Positions 20,316-28,667 of a stretch of 64,000 nt of DNA are shown one piece after another. Source of the stretch: Terrimesophilobacter sp044464485 (GTDB lineage: Bacteria; Actinomycetota; Actinomycetes; Actinomycetales; Microbacteriaceae). Where the stretch lies: contig JBIQLG010000008.1 in assembly GCA_044464485.1 (NCBI GenBank), positions 45,160-109,159 on the forward strand, written 5' to 3'. How positions within the stretch are numbered: the stretch's first letter is position 1; the number at the start of each line of letters is the position of its first letter. The notes under the pieces are model-generated. The model was not told the DNA's origin. It saw only the letters and a list, made by a program, of their open reading frames with translations, and did not search any database. Made by a program: the position numbers and the translations under genes.

Positions 20316-20323
20316 TCGATCGC

Positions 20324-20767
20324 TTACGCCGGGGCCCGGTTATCCTCCTGATCCGAGGCCAGCACCATGAGTTTCTCCGGATGGGAAATCGCGGTAAAAC
20401 CGGCTTTCGCGTAGAGGCCGTGCGCGTCGAGGGTCGACAGCAGAATTCGGTTGAGCGAGAAAGGTCGGAGCGTGTCGACTACGGTGTTCGAAAGCAGTCT
20501 CCCGATGCCTTTTCCGCGCGAGGACCGCGCCACGTAGACATCGCATAGCCAGGCGAATGTCACGTAATCGGTGACAACGCGCGCGTATCCCACAAGCTCG
20601 TTGTCACTGTCGAAGGCGCCGAAGTTCAGGGACCCACGCGCGGCGCGCTGCACTGTTTCGCGAGAACGGCCGAGGGCCCAAAAGGCATCCGTAGACAACC
20701 AGTCGTGAACCTTGTCGAGATCAATTCGACTCAAATCCGTGTCGACGCTGAAACCGCTGAGAACCAT
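20324..20767 (-). CDS. GNAT-family acetyltransferase
   Basis: A 147-residue single-domain N-acetyltransferase. The acetyl-CoA loop is visible as YVARSSRGKGIGRLLSN near residues 78-94, preceded by the strand WLCDVYV and followed by the tail LYAKAGFTAI, typical of GNAT. The substrate is not predictable. It follows DUF3145 on the same strand, separated by the 36-bp tandem repeat. Confidence 0.88.
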   Translation of the reverse strand: MVLSGFSVDTDLSRIDLDKVHDWLSTDAFWALGRSRETVQRAARGSLNFGAFDSDNELVGYARVVTDYVTFAWLCDVYVARSSRGKGIGRLLSNTVVDTLRPFSLNRILLSTLDAHGLYAKAGFTAISHPEKLMVLASDQEDNRAPA

Positions 20768-20790
20768 GAGCCAACGATACTCACTCCCGG

Positions 20791-20887
20791 CGGCGGCGCA
20801 TCAATCCACACCGTGCGCCGCAGAAGCGGCGGCGCATCAGCCAACCCCGTGCGCCGCAGAAGCGGCGGCGCATCAGCCAACTTTGTG
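20791..20887. repeat. 36-bp direct tandem repeat, about 2.7 copies
   Basis: Units start at 20791, 20827 and 20863 with CGGCGGCGCATCA; the first two end in GTGCGCCGCAGAAG and the third is truncated. Each junction can fold, since TGCGCCGC and GCGGCGGCGCA face each other around AGAA. The third unit's GCATCAG supplies the stop codon of the DUF3145 gene (20873-20875), so the array begins inside that gene's 3' end and fills the gap to the GNAT gene. Confidence 0.9.
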
Positions 20888-21376
20888 CAGCCACACCACC
20901 TGATTCGTGTCGCTCGCGTGACGGAATACCTCGAGCTCGTCATCCCACGCCTGACCGAGAGCGAGCCGCAGCTCGCGGTGCAGCTCGAAGGCGTCGGATC
21001 CGGCCACTTCCATGGCGTAGCGGACGCGGTCCTCGGGGATCACGATGTTGCCTGCGGTGTCGGTCTGCGCGTAGAAGATGCCGAGGTCGGGCGTGTGCAG
21101 CCAGCGGCCGCCGTCGCTGCCCGGGGTGGGGTCCTCCGTCACTTCGAAGCGCAAGTGTTCCCAGCCGCGCAGGGCGGAGGCGAGGCGCGCCCCTGTGCCC
21201 TGGGTGCCTTCCCAGTAGTACTCGGCGCGCATGGCGCCTTTGAGCACGGGCTGGACGTCCCAGTTGAAGTTGACGGCGCGATCAAGGGCGCCACCGGCCG
21301 CCCACTCGACGTGGGGGCATAGGGCTTTCGGCGATGAGTGGACGTACAGCACTCCGCGCGCTTGTGCAGCAGTCAC
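20873..21376 (-). CDS. DUF3145 protein
   Basis: A 167-residue conserved actinobacterial protein of unknown function, often found beside the fab cluster (family knowledge). It begins at GTG 21376 with TAAQARGVLYVHSSPKALC and is rich in Trp and aromatic residues (WEHLRFEVT, GRWLHTPDLG). There is no signal peptide, membrane segment or catalytic motif. Its last codons and stop run into the 36-bp repeat array, so repeat copy number could alter only sequence after the stop. Association with fatty-acid synthesis is by position only. Confidence 0.85.
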   Translation of the reverse strand: MTAAQARGVLYVHSSPKALCPHVEWAAGGALDRAVNFNWDVQPVLKGAMRAEYYWEGTQGTGARLASALRGWEHLRFEVTEDPTPGSDGGRWLHTPDLGIFYAQTDTAGNIVIPEDRVRYAMEVAGSDAFELHRELRLALGQAWDDELEVFRHASDTNQVVWLHKVG

Positions 21377-21511
21377 GATAACTCCATTCCATTAGGTGCG
21401 ACTTCCCCATCGACCTGTGGAACTGGATTCGTAACGTATGAAGTTTCCCTTGCATTATGACCGATGAAGCTGGCAAATGACAAGTGTGTGATTCCCGACA
21501 CGCGGACGCAT

Positions 21512-21542
21512 TTGACTAATGGATGTCCGGTATGGCTATACT
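21512..21542 (+). promoter_or_regulatory. Candidate promoter of the PadR gene
   Basis: TTGACT at 21512-21517 and TATACT at 21537-21542 match -35 and -10 consensus well, but with a 19-base spacer, longer than the optimal 17. A long spacer is a frequent feature of regulated promoters. PadR proteins usually repress themselves. Confidence 0.45.
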
Positions 21543-21596
21543 CCGTAACTACATACTCAGCAACCTGTTCTGTATTCCCGCCGTGGAAAGGCCGTC

Positions 21597-22217
21597 ATGT
21601 CGGTTCGCCAAAGCCTCCTCGCCATCCTCGACCAGGGGCCGTGTTACGGCTATCAGTTGCGGAGCGAATTCGATCGCAGAACCGGCTCGACCTGGCCCCT
21701 CAACGTCGGCCAGATCTACAACACGCTCGACCGGCTCGAGCGCGATGGACTCGTGGAGAAGGCCGAGAGCGAGGATACCGAGACCGACAGTTCGGGCCAG
21801 ATCTATTACCGCATCACGGATGCCGGCAGCGCAGAAGTTGCTGGTTGGCTCGGTTCCCCCGTTGAGCGCTCCGCCGCGACGCGCGACGAACTCGCCATCA
21901 AGCTCGCCATCGCGGTGACCCTTCCGGGCGTGGACATCGCCAATGTCATCCAGGTGCAGCGCACCGCGACGCTGCAGAACCTTCAGGAGCTCACGAAGAC
22001 AAAGAATGCGTCGAGCGACCCTGAGACCTCCGAAGATTTGGCGTGGCTCCTCGTAGTCGATTCGCTCATCTTCCAGGCTGAAGCGGAGGTTCGCTGGCTC
22101 GACCATTCGGAGGCGCGGCTACAGCGAGCAGCCGCCGCCGGGGCCGATGCCCCACTTCCACTCAGCACGGAGGTCCCAAAACGTGGCCGCCCGGCGAAAG
22201 CGACGACGACGGGCTAA
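21597..22217 (+). CDS. PadR-family transcriptional regulator
   Basis: A 206-residue regulator with an N-terminal winged helix (SLLAILDQGPCYGYQLRSEF, then VGQIYNTLDRLERDGLVEK, residues 5-60) and a C-terminal VirR-like helical dimerisation region to about residue 180. PadR proteins normally repress a neighbouring efflux pump or detoxification gene, but the next gene is on the opposite strand and encodes a polymerase-like protein, so the target is not evident. The 3' end is rich in A, P, K and R (PKRGRPAKAT). Start ATG 21597 has GGAAAGG upstream. Confidence 0.9.
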   Translation: MSVRQSLLAILDQGPCYGYQLRSEFDRRTGSTWPLNVGQIYNTLDRLERDGLVEKAESEDTETDSSGQIYYRITDAGSAEVAGWLGSPVERSAATRDELAIKLAIAVTLPGVDIANVIQVQRTATLQNLQELTKTKNASSDPETSEDLAWLLVVDSLIFQAEAEVRWLDHSEARLQRAAAAGADAPLPLSTEVPKRGRPAKATTTG

Positions 22218-22357
22218 GCGCCGCCAGCGAAACTCGAGTCGCTCCCTAAGGAGGCCCGAACGGCCGACTTGAAGGGCCGTCTCGAACGGAGGCGACGGCT
22301 GCCTGGTTGGCTCCCTTCGAGGCTCGCTGCGCTCGCACCTCAGGGGGCGGAGCGGCG

Positions 22358-24073
22358 CTACTTCGCGTCGGAGTAGGAGTCGACCACGGCGATGCTCAGC
22401 GGAAACTCGACCGGAGTTTTGCCGAAGAGCAGACGGCGGGCCTCGGCGGCGGCGGACTCGATGGCGGCGACCACGGCATCCGTCATCGCGGCAGGCGAAT
22501 GCACGACGATCTCATCGTGCAGGAAGAACACGAGGTGAGGGGCATCCGTGAGCCAGGCCTTGCCGCCAAGCTCGCGCAGCGAGCCGCGCAACGTCGCCAT
22601 CCAGCACAGCGCCCACTCGGCCGCTGTGCCCTGCACCACGAAGTTGCGCGTGAAACGGCCCCACGAGCGCGCCTGACTGCGCGCGCGGCTCGCGTCCGCA
22701 TCCGTCGCCGTGTCGCCATAGGCCGCAGCCTGCACGTCGCCCCACGTGCCGCCGGGCCGCGGTGAGCTGCGCCCGAGGCGCGTCGTGACAATGTCACCGC
22801 GCTCCCCCGCCCTCGCCGCGCTCTCGACAAGCCCGATCGCGCGCGGGTACGCCTTCGTGAGCGCCGGCATGAGCCGCCCGCTCTCCCCCGTCGTCGCGCC
22901 GTACATCGCACCGAGCATCGCGACCTTCGCCTTGTCCCGCGTCGCCACAGCGCCACTCGCCACGATCGCCGCATACATGTCCTTCGCCTGCCCGGCCTCC
23001 GCCATGGCGCGGTCGCCGGACAGCGCGGCGAGGATGCGCGGCTCGAGCTGCGAGGCATCCGCCACCACGAGCTTCCAGCCCGGATCGGCCACGACTGCGC
23101 CGCGAACTTGCTTCGGGAGCTGCAGCGCGCCCCCGCCGCCCTTACTCGCCCAACGACCCGTCACGACGCCGCCAACCACATAGTCGGGCCGGAACCGGCC
23201 ACCGTGTACGTTCGCGTCCAGCCAGTGCCAGCCGTTCGCGCTCAACAGTCTGCTGAGTTTTTTGTACTCGAGCAGCGGCTCTATCGCCGGATGGGAGAGC
23301 TTCTTCAGCTCCCACGACCTCGTCGAAGAGACCATGAGCCCGGCGCGCTTGAGCGACTTGATGAGGTCGGCGGGAGAGTCAGGGTTGAGGTCGGGCGCAT
23401 CCAGCGCGCTTCTCACCCGCTCCAGCACCGCGGCCAGTTTCGCTGGACGCTCCCCGGGCCGCGGACGCGGGCCCAGCAACTCTTCCAGAAGTTTCTCGTG
23501 AAGATCGGCGCGCCACGGCAGCCCGGCGAACTGCATCTCTGCTGCCACGAGCGCACCTGCCGACTCGGCAGCGAGCAGCAAACCGATCCGACCCGGGTCC
23601 GTGGATGCCGCAATCGCTTCGCGCTGCAAGTGGAACTCGGCGACGGGATCCGTCTTGGCCGGTGCGGTGGCGGGGTCGGATTCGAGGTCGAAGAGCCCGT
23701 CGCCGGAAATTCGAGAACCGGCACGAGAACTCTCTCGTGCCTCCGGTGCCGGCTCATCCCAGCCAGAGCGCTCCGCTCGGGCAAACGCAGTCATCGCCGT
23801 GAGCTCGGAGGTGCGAAGGATCGCGTGCGACAACCGCAGGTCGACGCAACGCTCCACTCGCACTCCAGCAGCAAGAAGTTTCGGATACCAGCTGGTCGTG
23901 TCATCCCAGACCCAGCGGGGGCGGCCGCGTTGTTCGCTTCCGAACTCACTGCGCGAGACCTCGACGGGGAACTCGGCGAGCGGGACGACACGCGTCCCGC
24001 CGACTGGCCACCCTCTCTCATTCACGGCGGACAGCATCACACCATCAGCGTGGGAGGTAACGGCGATAAACAC
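22358..24073 (-). CDS. Short family-A DNA polymerase-like protein
   Basis: A 571-residue actinobacterial PolA paralogue, roughly two thirds the length of Pol I. It has no 5'-3' exonuclease domain. The N-terminal 160 residues align with the 3'-5' exonuclease fold, though I cannot pick out the DxE acidic pair, so proofreading is doubtful. The polymerase part is intact: motif A D339 (VVADASQLEPRIL), O-helix RDKAKVAMLGAMYG at 379-392, motif C HDE at 519-521. These proteins are usually annotated as bifunctional 3'-5' exonuclease/DNA polymerase; their role, perhaps repair, is not settled. The normal polA should be elsewhere. Confidence 0.88.
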   Translation of the reverse strand: MFIAVTSHADGVMLSAVNERGWPVGGTRVVPLAEFPVEVSRSEFGSEQRGRPRWVWDDTTSWYPKLLAAGVRVERCVDLRLSHAILRTSELTAMTAFARAERSGWDEPAPEARESSRAGSRISGDGLFDLESDPATAPAKTDPVAEFHLQREAIAASTDPGRIGLLLAAESAGALVAAEMQFAGLPWRADLHEKLLEELLGPRPRPGERPAKLAAVLERVRSALDAPDLNPDSPADLIKSLKRAGLMVSSTRSWELKKLSHPAIEPLLEYKKLSRLLSANGWHWLDANVHGGRFRPDYVVGGVVTGRWASKGGGGALQLPKQVRGAVVADPGWKLVVADASQLEPRILAALSGDRAMAEAGQAKDMYAAIVASGAVATRDKAKVAMLGAMYGATTGESGRLMPALTKAYPRAIGLVESAARAGERGDIVTTRLGRSSPRPGGTWGDVQAAAYGDTATDADASRARSQARSWGRFTRNFVVQGTAAEWALCWMATLRGSLRELGGKAWLTDAPHLVFFLHDEIVVHSPAAMTDAVVAAIESAAAEARRLLFGKTPVEFPLSIAVVDSYSDAK

Positions 24074-24169
24074 ATCACCAGTCTGCCGTGCCGTGCCGAC
24101 AGCTGAGGATCGGCACCCGACCAGAGAATGCGGCGGCGTGCCCGCGCGGACCGGACAGTGTAGGAGACA

Positions 24170-24424
24170 ATGGACACCATGATCACGATGTACGGCGCAG
24201 ACTGGTGCAGCGACTGTCGTCGCTCAAAAAAACTTCTCGACGAGATGGGTGTCGACTACGAATTTGTCGACCTCGTCGCTGACCCTGCAGCGGCGGATCG
24301 TGCGAAAGCGATCAGCGGGCGCACGAGCATCCCCGTCATCGCATTCTCAGACGGCACTCATTTCGTGGAGCCGAGCGACGACCAACTGCGCGACAAAGTG
24401 GAAGCTCTCGCCAGCGCTCGCTAG
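24170..24424 (+). CDS. Glutaredoxin-like protein (mycoredoxin type)
   Basis: An 84-residue thioredoxin-fold oxidoreductase. The redox motif is C13-S-D-C16 (ADWCSDCRRSKK) and the cis-proline loop is TSIPVI. Mycoredoxins reduce mycothiol-mixed disulfides in actinobacteria; CSDC instead of CGYC is a variant, so NrdH-like function is also possible. ATG 24170 sits close to GGAGACA; ATG 24179 is an alternative start and would give 81 residues. The stop overlaps the convergent DUF1684 gene. Confidence 0.87.
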   Translation: MDTMITMYGADWCSDCRRSKKLLDEMGVDYEFVDLVADPAAADRAKAISGRTSIPVIAFSDGTHFVEPSDDQLRDKVEALASAR

Positions 24425-25248
24425 TGGAGCAGTGAACCGTCCTTCGCGAGGACGTTCTTCTCGCCCGCCTCGATCGGCACGGCAAACCGGTTCTGCTTCG
24501 GCGGCATCGGGCAATTGAATGCGTACGAGAAACCGCACGGCGGGAGCACCGCACGGTTGAAATCGAGCGTCACCTTGCCTGACGCATCCGGCGCCACGAA
24601 CAGGAAGCGCCCGACGCTGTACGTGTCAACGCCGCTCGTCGCATCCGAGAACACGATCTGAAGTGCGCGCCCGGAACTGATGGCGGCAAGCCGGTAGTCA
24701 CGGCCGTCTTTGGCAAAAGAAATTTCACCCGGAACTTTGATTTCTCGGGTTTCGCCCTCGTCCTTGCTGTGTTCGAACGGCAGTGAAGCATCGGGCAACT
24801 CGGTGAACGTTGCTTCCACTACCCAGTTTGGGTTGTAGGGGTAGGCATCAATCTGACCAAAATTTTGAATGGCCTCCGAATCTGCATCCCATACGCGCAG
24901 TGCGTAGTTACCCGTCGGCCCCGCGATGACGAACCCACGCACGGTGTCGCTGAAGACGATATCGGCAGGCTCCGCAGAATCTTTGCCCGCAACAACAACT
25001 GCGCCATCTACCAGGTCGCCGTTGACGCGGATGCCGTCGGCCGCTGTCGCCGTGAGTCGCAATCCGGATTCCCCAGCGGGCAAGGGCGCCCATAAACCGG
25101 GGACACCCCACACCGGTTGCTCAGAGTCAATCCACTGGGTGTTGACGAGGGCAAGGTTGCCGAACGGTTGCACCACGGCGAGGTTTCGGCGCTCGCGAAA
25201 CTTCTCGAGTTCGGATTCGGGCGAGGTCATGGTTGGCGCGTCGGTCAT
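24421..25248 (-). CDS. DUF1684 protein
   Basis: Cytosolic protein of about 275 residues in a family of unknown function. The diagnostic C-terminal block is present: DFNRAVLPPCGFSYAFNCP followed by PPKQNRFAVPIEAGEK, where family members share a Cys-rich NPPCAFT-type motif. Start 25248 (MTDAPTMTSPE) is chosen because AAGGATGG lies at the right distance; ATG 25257 and a GTG further upstream are possible. No signal peptide. Overlaps the glutaredoxin gene end to end. Confidence 0.83.
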   Translation of the reverse strand: MTDAPTMTSPESELEKFRERRNLAVVQPFGNLALVNTQWIDSEQPVWGVPGLWAPLPAGESGLRLTATAADGIRVNGDLVDGAVVVAGKDSAEPADIVFSDTVRGFVIAGPTGNYALRVWDADSEAIQNFGQIDAYPYNPNWVVEATFTELPDASLPFEHSKDEGETREIKVPGEISFAKDGRDYRLAAISSGRALQIVFSDATSGVDTYSVGRFLFVAPDASGKVTLDFNRAVLPPCGFSYAFNCPMPPKQNRFAVPIEAGEKNVLAKDGSLLH

Positions 25249-25423
25249 GGGTTCCATCCTTGTTGAGGTCACTGAATCTAACCGCGACAGACACGCAGAA
25301 CTTCCCAGGGTCGCGACACCGGGGCGCGAGCCTTACCGTGAGGAATTTTGTGCCTCATGAGGCCGAATGTTCTGCGTCTTGGGAAACAAACGACGTCATG
25401 GTTCGAGCTGAGGTCACCGGCAT

Positions 25424-25473
25424 CAAAAAAAGCCGGCCCCCCGGCGCTCAGGCGCTGCGCAGGACCGGCTTAA
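25424..25473 (-). terminator. Intrinsic terminator of the cold-shock gene
   Basis: On the minus strand AAGCCGGTCC pairs with GGGGCCGGCTT around a GC-rich internal stretch and is followed by seven Ts. It lies about 10 bases after the cold-shock gene stop. Confidence 0.9.
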
Positions 25474-25481
25474 TCTGGTGA

Positions 25482-25685
25482 CTACAGCGGGCGGATGTTC
25501 TCCGCCTGCGGGCCCTTGGGGCCCTGAGCCAGGTCAAATTCGACCTTTTGGTTCTCGTCGAGCGACTTGTAGCCGCTTCCCGTGATGGCCGAATAGTGGG
25601 CGAACACGTCGGGACTTCCATCCTCAGGGGCGATGAAACCAAAGCCCTTTTCCGCGTTGAACCACTTAACGGTGCCTACTGCCAT
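25482..25685 (-). CDS. cspA: Cold-shock protein
   Basis: A 67-residue single cold-shock domain that binds single-stranded RNA and DNA. RNP1 is KGFGFI (residues 14-19) and RNP2 is VFAHY near 27-31, with Ala where most members have Val. The frame is open further upstream, but ATG 25685 has an excellent ribosome-binding site (GAAGGAGAAGAAA) and gives the standard start MAVGTVKWFNAEKG. Followed by a strong intrinsic terminator. Confidence 0.96.
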   Translation of the reverse strand: MAVGTVKWFNAEKGFGFIAPEDGSPDVFAHYSAITGSGYKSLDENQKVEFDLAQGPKGPQAENIRPL

Positions 25686-26114
25686 TTTCTTCTCCTTCAG
25701 GAGTCTTGCTCGGTGTCCCCGACTTTCGAGGTCACACGTCGCGGTGTTCATCGTCCGCTCCCGAATGGATCAGATCGCCATTTCTGGCTCCCTGGCAATC
25801 AAGATGTGCGAGGTACTGCAACTGCGATATAGACAGTAGCCGACTTTGACGCACATTTACAGGAAATGCACAAGTCCGTTTTGAATTGTTATTTGCGCCC
25901 CATTGTGGCGCCAGAACAACCGTTCCACCAAAATGTAAATGGAGCGCGACGCACATTTCAGATTTGCGAACCCCTCTGCCGTCAGCAACCAGCAAGTTTG
26001 CGTGTATATGATCAATCGGTCGCGATGGACTCTGTGCGCACCCCGTATCCCTTCCCGTGTATCCGGGGACTATCGTGCACCAGAATCACGCGTAAGTCAG
26101 GAAAGGAAGGAAGT
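25686..26114. other. Divergent intergenic region (429 bp)
   Basis: No supported gene. It must hold the promoters of cspA (minus) and the 26115 gene (plus). On the minus side a TATATC hexamer near 25830 could be a -10, giving a leader of over 100 nt, as is typical of cold-shock mRNAs. The plus side is locally AT-rich. An imperfect GCGCC/GGCGC inverted repeat lies at about 25894-25912. Confidence 0.5.
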
Positions 26115-26450
26115 ATGTCCATGGTTACCGAAACGACAGACGCTCCCTTTGACGATGCTGACACCGAGGCCGGCGCGCCGATTCGTTGGATTGCCGAAAT
26201 CGACGGCGGGGTTGCTGGCGTCATCGACCGCACACCACGTGGAGAATACCGTGCGACCGACAGCCAGGGGCGAAAGATCGGAACCTACCGCACACTGAGC
26301 GAGGCACGCGAACAGTTGGGTGAGAAGCACGATTCCACGACACTGCAGCGCATGGATCAGTCGCGTACGCTTCAGGTTGTTGGTCTCATCGCTCTCGTGG
26401 CGACGATTGTCGTCGCGGTAGTCGGTCTCGTGCTGCTTTTGGTGCACTGA
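26115..26450 (+). CDS. Small single-pass membrane protein, unknown
   Basis: A 111-residue protein: acidic N-terminus, a central domain with TPRGEYRATDSQGRKIGTYR and SEAREQLGEKH, then one transmembrane helix near the C-terminus (LIALVATIVVAVVGLVLLLV). The soluble part should face the cytoplasm if tail-anchored. I do not recognise a family. The frame is open upstream to 25866, but ATG 26115 has GAAAGGAAGGAAGT directly before it. It ends ten bases from the convergent NERD-like gene. Confidence 0.7.
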   Translation: MSMVTETTDAPFDDADTEAGAPIRWIAEIDGGVAGVIDRTPRGEYRATDSQGRKIGTYRTLSEAREQLGEKHDSTTLQRMDQSRTLQVVGLIALVATIVVAVVGLVLLLVH

Positions 26451-26459
26451 CCGTCCCCA

Positions 26460-27263
26460 TCAGCGAATCAGAATGCTCGTCGTGACTCCGCCGACACCCA
26501 CGAGGGCAACGAGCCAGGCGAGGACGAGGGATGCCGTAACCCAGGTCAGTCGAATGTGCCGCGCCTGAGCGACCTCATTTTGCACTTTCCGAAAGCGGGA
26601 AAGTTCAGGCTCGGCCTGATCCGCGGCACTGGACACTGGACGCAGTTCTGGCTGAGTTGCCACCGCATGCCTCAATGCCTCGACATCGGAATCAGCAAGC
26701 TTGCGCGGCATTGCCTTGAGCCACGGCCGCATGCCGCGAAGCGTGGTCACGGCGACCCGACGAGGGGGCTTTGCCACCGTCAGACTCCGATGGCCCAGGA
26801 GCATGAGGCAGGGTGTTACGGCAACCGGTGAACCCCTCGAATCCGACAACACCTGAGCAAGACGGACACCGAGGTATTCGGCATCGCGAAGGTCCGGCAG
26901 CCGATCACCATCGACCAGAATCACTCCGCCGCCTATCCACAGCGCGCCGCCGACGTGATGCCGGGCGATCATAGAGAACGCGCCAGGTGGACCGATGAAG
27001 AGATATTCGGTGCGGTCCTTTTCCGTTGACGTGGATTCGAATACGCACCATTCATTACCCAGCAGCGACAGCGCATCCATCACCGCCATGTCGCGAGCGG
27101 CGATATCGTAGGCAGACCGAAGCCCACGTGGAATTGTATTCCTTCCCCACAGTCGATTGATGAAGTTGGGCACCGGCACTCCGACGAATTGCTCAAGGAA
27201 CGCGTGAACGCTCGCTGGCGCACGCCGACGCGTCTGCGCAGCAGATGGCGTCCCACTCGACAA
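26460..27263 (-). CDS. NERD-like domain membrane protein, active site degenerate
   Basis: 267 residues. Residues 50-180 follow the layout of the nuclease-related domain (NERD): NEWCVFESTS, RTEYLFIGPPGAFSMIARHH, GGALWIGGGVILVDG and VTPCLMLLGHRSLTV match the order of family blocks. The catalytic core usually reads D-H-x-x-I-G then x-T-K; here the Asp is Glu and the Lys position reads R/H, so nuclease activity is doubtful. A helix at 240-262 (VTASLVLAWLVALVGVGGVTTSI) anchors the C-terminus. Convergent with the small membrane protein gene. Confidence 0.65.
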   Translation of the reverse strand: MSSGTPSAAQTRRRAPASVHAFLEQFVGVPVPNFINRLWGRNTIPRGLRSAYDIAARDMAVMDALSLLGNEWCVFESTSTEKDRTEYLFIGPPGAFSMIARHHVGGALWIGGGVILVDGDRLPDLRDAEYLGVRLAQVLSDSRGSPVAVTPCLMLLGHRSLTVAKPPRRVAVTTLRGMRPWLKAMPRKLADSDVEALRHAVATQPELRPVSSAADQAEPELSRFRKVQNEVAQARHIRLTWVTASLVLAWLVALVGVGGVTTSILIR

Positions 27264-27455
27264 CCGGTTCCCCCTTCAGCGCGCGGGAGCGTGGGGCGTC
27301 AGGCGCGCAATTACTTCGACGCTACCCAAATGGCACCCCTGAGCGTGACCCCCAGTTCGGATGTCGCCAATCCGGGGGCCGACCAACGCCGTACTCGTCC
27401 GCTGCAACGAATGCTTGCAATTTCGTGAAGAAAAGCGCACGCTAGAGAAGAACAT

Positions 27456-27501
27456 CTCATCGCCCGGAAGAGCCGCACCAAGTGCCGCACCGGGCGATGA
27501 G
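27456..27501. repeat. Inverted repeat with 12-bp perfect arms
   Basis: CTCATCGCCCGG at 27456-27467 pairs with CCGGGCGATGAG at 27490-27501 around 22 bases. It lies 21 bp after the stop of the acyl-CoA dehydrogenase gene (minus strand) and could terminate that operon, although only a short pyrimidine-rich stretch, not a T-run, follows. Confidence 0.75.
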
Positions 27502-27521
27502 TCTGTTGGCGGAGCCTCAGG

Positions 27522-28667
27522 TCACGGCAACGGCCCGAGCAGATCCGCCGCGACCGTCGAATGTACGGAGTCCTCGTTGCTCGGATGAAATTCGCCCGCC
27601 AGCACGTCTCGGTATAGTCGTCCAATTTCGCTCCCGCGGAAATAGCTCGCCCCTCCCGAAACTTTGATCGACTGCTCGACAACGTATTTCGCGGTTCGTG
27701 TTGCCCTGAGCTTGAGACCGGAAAGCACACGAAACCATTGGTCTGCGTGATCAACCTGCGTGTCGACGTCGCGAGCGAGCGAGAGAATTTGCGGCACAAT
27801 CCCATCGAAAGCGATCGCGGCATCCGCGAGTTTCCAGCGCACATCCGCATCGAGAGATTTCGACGCACCAGCATTCCTGGCTGAAGTGCGCCGTCGCGCG
27901 CTCTCGACGCCCAGTTCAAGGGCACGCTGCGCGATCCCGGTGTACACGGCGGACACGAGAATTTCGAAGTTCGCGAATATCGAGAGAATCAGGAGATCTG
28001 AATTGGGCCCCGGATCGAGCCGTCGAATGATGCGGTCGGGCTCCGCTCGAACTTTCTCCAGGCGTGTGCTGCAGCTCTGTGACGCCCGCATCCCGAGCGT
28101 GTCCCAATCGTCCAACACCGTAATTCCCGCGGCGTCGCGCGCGACGATCGCATGGACGAGTTTGGGGGCGTCCGGAGATGTACTGTCCAATCCGAACAGT
28201 CCCAGCCGCGTCCATGCGGGCGAAAGACTGGTGAAGATTTTCGTTCCGGTGAACTCATAGGCGCCGTCGGCTTGCGGCACCGCGTCGGTGAAACTGCCGA
28301 ACAGCACGCGATCGTTGCCCGCTTCACTGATCGCGAGTGCGTACAGTTCTCCGGCCGCTGACTCGGTGAGAATGAACTCGAGCGAGCCATCCCCTCGGTC
28401 GAGCATCGCTTTTGCTATGCCGTTCCAGACCAGGTGCATGTTTATTCCCAGAGCGGTCGCGGGAGCCGCCGCAGCGAGCCGCATTTGCTCCTGCGCCACT
28501 TCCGCGAGGCTGAGACCGTGGCCACCGAGTTTCTTGGGGACGAGTGCGGCAAGGTAACCGGCTTCCCTCAATTGGGTGAGATCCTCCGCAAAGAAGGTGT
28601 TGTCTCGGTCGTACTCCTCGGCGCGCGAGTGAATAGTTTCGAGAAGCTTGGATGTCAGGATGCTCAC
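27522..28667 (-). CDS. Acyl-CoA dehydrogenase-family flavoprotein
   Basis: A 381-residue member of the acyl-CoA dehydrogenase superfamily. The N-terminal helical domain is followed by a beta domain with EFTGTKIFTSLSP and the C-terminal helices holding SGGASYFRGSEIGRLYRD near residues 335-352. The end, GEFHPSNEDSVHS, resembles DszC/SfnB-type flavin monooxygenases more than true dehydrogenases, which end in an EGT motif. Oxygenase or dehydrogenase function cannot be decided. Start GTG 28667 overlaps the helD stop (GTGA), so expression is coupled to the helicase. Confidence 0.8.
   Translation of the reverse strand: MSILTSKLLETIHSRAEEYDRDNTFFAEDLTQLREAGYLAALVPKKLGGHGLSLAEVAQEQMRLAAAAPATALGINMHLVWNGIAKAMLDRGDGSLEFILTESAAGELYALAISEAGNDRVLFGSFTDAVPQADGAYEFTGTKIFTSLSPAWTRLGLFGLDSTSPDAPKLVHAIVARDAAGITVLDDWDTLGMRASQSCSTRLEKVRAEPDRIIRRLDPGPNSDLLILSIFANFEILVSAVYTGIAQRALELGVESARRRTSARNAGASKSLDADVRWKLADAAIAFDGIVPQILSLARDVDTQVDHADQWFRVLSGLKLRATRTAKYVVEQSIKVSGGASYFRGSEIGRLYRDVLAGEFHPSNEDSVHSTVAADLLGPLP

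Noticed and set aside
20791..20887. CRISPR array
   Set aside because: The 36-bp unit length is CRISPR-like, but the copies are directly adjacent with no spacers and there are no cas genes.
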